From an uncultured Prevotellaceae bacterium (GTDB taxonomy: Bacteria; Bacteroidota; Bacteroidia; Bacteroidales; Bacteroidaceae), in the NCBI GenBank assembly GCA_946403615.1, contig CAMJAO010000004.1, positions 1-28,445 of the forward strand: a DNA stretch of 28,445 nt. The letters are read 5' to 3'. Position 1 is the first letter of the stretch. Each line of letters opens with the position of its first letter. The position numbers and the translations under genes are program-made. Of this stretch, positions 27,473 through 28,445 are shown piece by piece. A model generated the notes under the pieces. It made no database searches. It was not told where the DNA came from and worked only from the letters and a program-made list of their open reading frames with translations.

Positions 27473-28445
27473 ATGGAGTCGAATTTTGTTGATTATGTGA
27501 AAATCTACTGCCGCTCGGGCAAGGGCGGCAGAGGGTCGATGCACCTGCGCCACGTGAAATATAACCCCAACGGAGGACCCGACGGGGGCGACGGGGGCGA
27601 TGGGGGCAGCGTTATCCTGCGCGGCAATCATAATTTTTGGACGTTGCTGCATCTGAAATACCAGCGTCATGTCTTTGCTGAGCATGGCGGCAATGGCGGG
27701 CGCGACAAGTGCCACGGCACGAAAGGCAAGAACCAATACATCGACGTACCCTGCGGCACCGTCGTTTATGACGCTGAAACCGGTAAATACATCTGTGATG
27801 TGACGACCGACGGTCAGGAGGTGGTTCTGTTGAAGGGCGGCCGCGGGGGATTGGGTAATTACCAGTTCCGTACTGCCACCAATCAGGCGCCCCGCTTTGC
27901 CCAGCCAGGTGAACCGATGCAGGAGTTGACTGTCATCCTCGAATTGAAATTGTTGGCGGATGTCGGTCTTGTAGGTTTCCCAAATGCCGGAAAGAGTACG
28001 CTGCTCTCTGCATTGTCAAGCGCGCGGCCCAAGATAGCCAACTATCCCTTTACCACGCTCGAACCGTCGCTTGGCATCGTGGGCTACCGCGACCGGCAGT
28101 CTTTTGTCATGGCCGATATTCCCGGTATCATCGAGGGTGCGTCGGAAGGAAAAGGTCTCGGACTGCGGTTCCTACGTCATATCGAGCGCAACTCGTTGTT
28201 GCTGTTCATGGTGCCGGGCGATACCGACGACATTCTCCATGAATATGAGGTGTTGCTGGGCGAACTGAGGAACTTCAACCCCGAGATGCTCGACAAACAC
28301 CGTGTGTTGGCCGTGACGAAGTGCGACTTGCTCGACGACGAACTCATCGAGATGCTGCGCGAGACCACACCCAAAGACCTGCCTGTGGTGTTCATCTCAT
28401 CTGTCACGGGCTATGGGCTGGAAGAACTGAAAGATGTGCTCTGGC
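27473..28445 (+). CDS. obg: Obg-family GTPase, 3' end outside the window
   Basis: The frame begins at ATG 27473 (MESNFVDYVKIYCRSGKGGRG in part) and stays open for 324 codons to the window edge, so the gene is cut at its 3' end. Residues 1-158 are the glycine-rich Obg fold, with segments such as GGPDGGDGGDGGSVILRG (34-51) and KGGRGGLGN (121-129). The G domain follows: G1 GFPNAGKS (168-175), switch I YPFTTLEP (191-198), G3 DIPG (215-218), G4 TKCD (282-285; usually NKxD), and G5 SSVTG (309-313). Obg associates with the large ribosomal subunit and is linked to growth and stress control. Hpt-adk followed by obg is a common order in Bacteroidales. Confidence 0.95.
   Translation, partial: MESNFVDYVKIYCRSGKGGRGSMHLRHVKYNPNGGPDGGDGGDGGSVILRGNHNFWTLLHLKYQRHVFAEHGGNGGRDKCHGTKGKNQYIDVPCGTVVYDAETGKYICDVTTDGQEVVLLKGGRGGLGNYQFRTATNQAPRFAQPGEPMQELTVILELKLLADVGLVGFPNAGKSTLLSALSSARPKIANYPFTTLEPSLGIVGYRDRQSFVMADIPGIIEGASEGKGLGLRFLRHIERNSLLLFMVPGDTDDILHEYEVLLGELRNFNPEMLDKHRVLAVTKCDLLDDELIEMLRETTPKDLPVVFISSVTGYGLEELKDVLW

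Overview
This window is a chromosomal segment of a Bacteroidota bacterium, most likely Prevotella or a close Prevotellaceae relative. The case rests on several things. Promoters have the Bacteroidota form TTTG-N19-21-TAnnTTTG rather than the E. coli form, and most genes lack a Shine-Dalgarno sequence. Many products resemble Bacteroidales families: PepSY-like secreted proteins, the RDD/SpoIIM/DUF4129/DUF4350/MoxR/DUF58 cluster, and an adjacent hpt, adk, obg set. The intergenic DNA is full of C/G-rich 'ctcccc-gagg' dispersed repeats of the kind I associate with Prevotella genomes. I see no rRNA, tRNA, CRISPR array, prophage or transposase gene.

Layout. At 1-1362 an operon holds the end of a SpoIIE-type phosphatase fused to an RsbW-type ATPase, a STAS anti-anti-sigma protein, and an AraC-type DNA-binding protein with an N-terminal coiled coil. 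Two paralogous PepSY-like secreted proteins (1491-1919 and 8191-8655, both minus strand) have promoters of matching architecture, including a three-site CGGACA array with identical spacing. Between them lie a glycine-zipper lipoprotein, an NADP-type glutamate dehydrogenase (minus strand), and a 989-residue protein that joins two receiver-like domains to a PEP/pyruvate-binding (ATP-grasp) domain.

From 8840 to 9395 a pair of 119-bp near-perfect inverted repeats encloses a short promoter-plus-terminator unit that looks like a small RNA gene. From 9408 to 16606 runs a membrane-protein and AAA+ locus: RDD (minus), then SpoIIM-like, a six-helix membrane protein, DUF4129, DUF4350, MoxR and DUF58 (plus). 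It is widespread but poorly understood.

The right part is metabolic. It holds a CE2-type deacetylase, a PfkB sugar kinase (KdgK-like, minus), a GH43 beta-xylosidase/arabinofuranosidase, aquaporin Z, class II fructose-bisphosphate aldolase, a SASA-type esterase, the bifunctional NAD(P)HX repair enzyme (minus), a single-polypeptide Hpt-Adk fusion, and the first 324 codons of the GTPase Obg, cut by the window edge. The two esterases, GH43 and the kinase suggest use of acetylated xylan or pectin-type plant polysaccharide, although no SusC/SusD pair is present.

Non-coding DNA is unusually structured. It includes several dispersed copies of the C/G-rich element, a family of long hairpin transcript ends, heptamer arrays facing each other after the GH43 gene, and CCTAGG-rich spacers.
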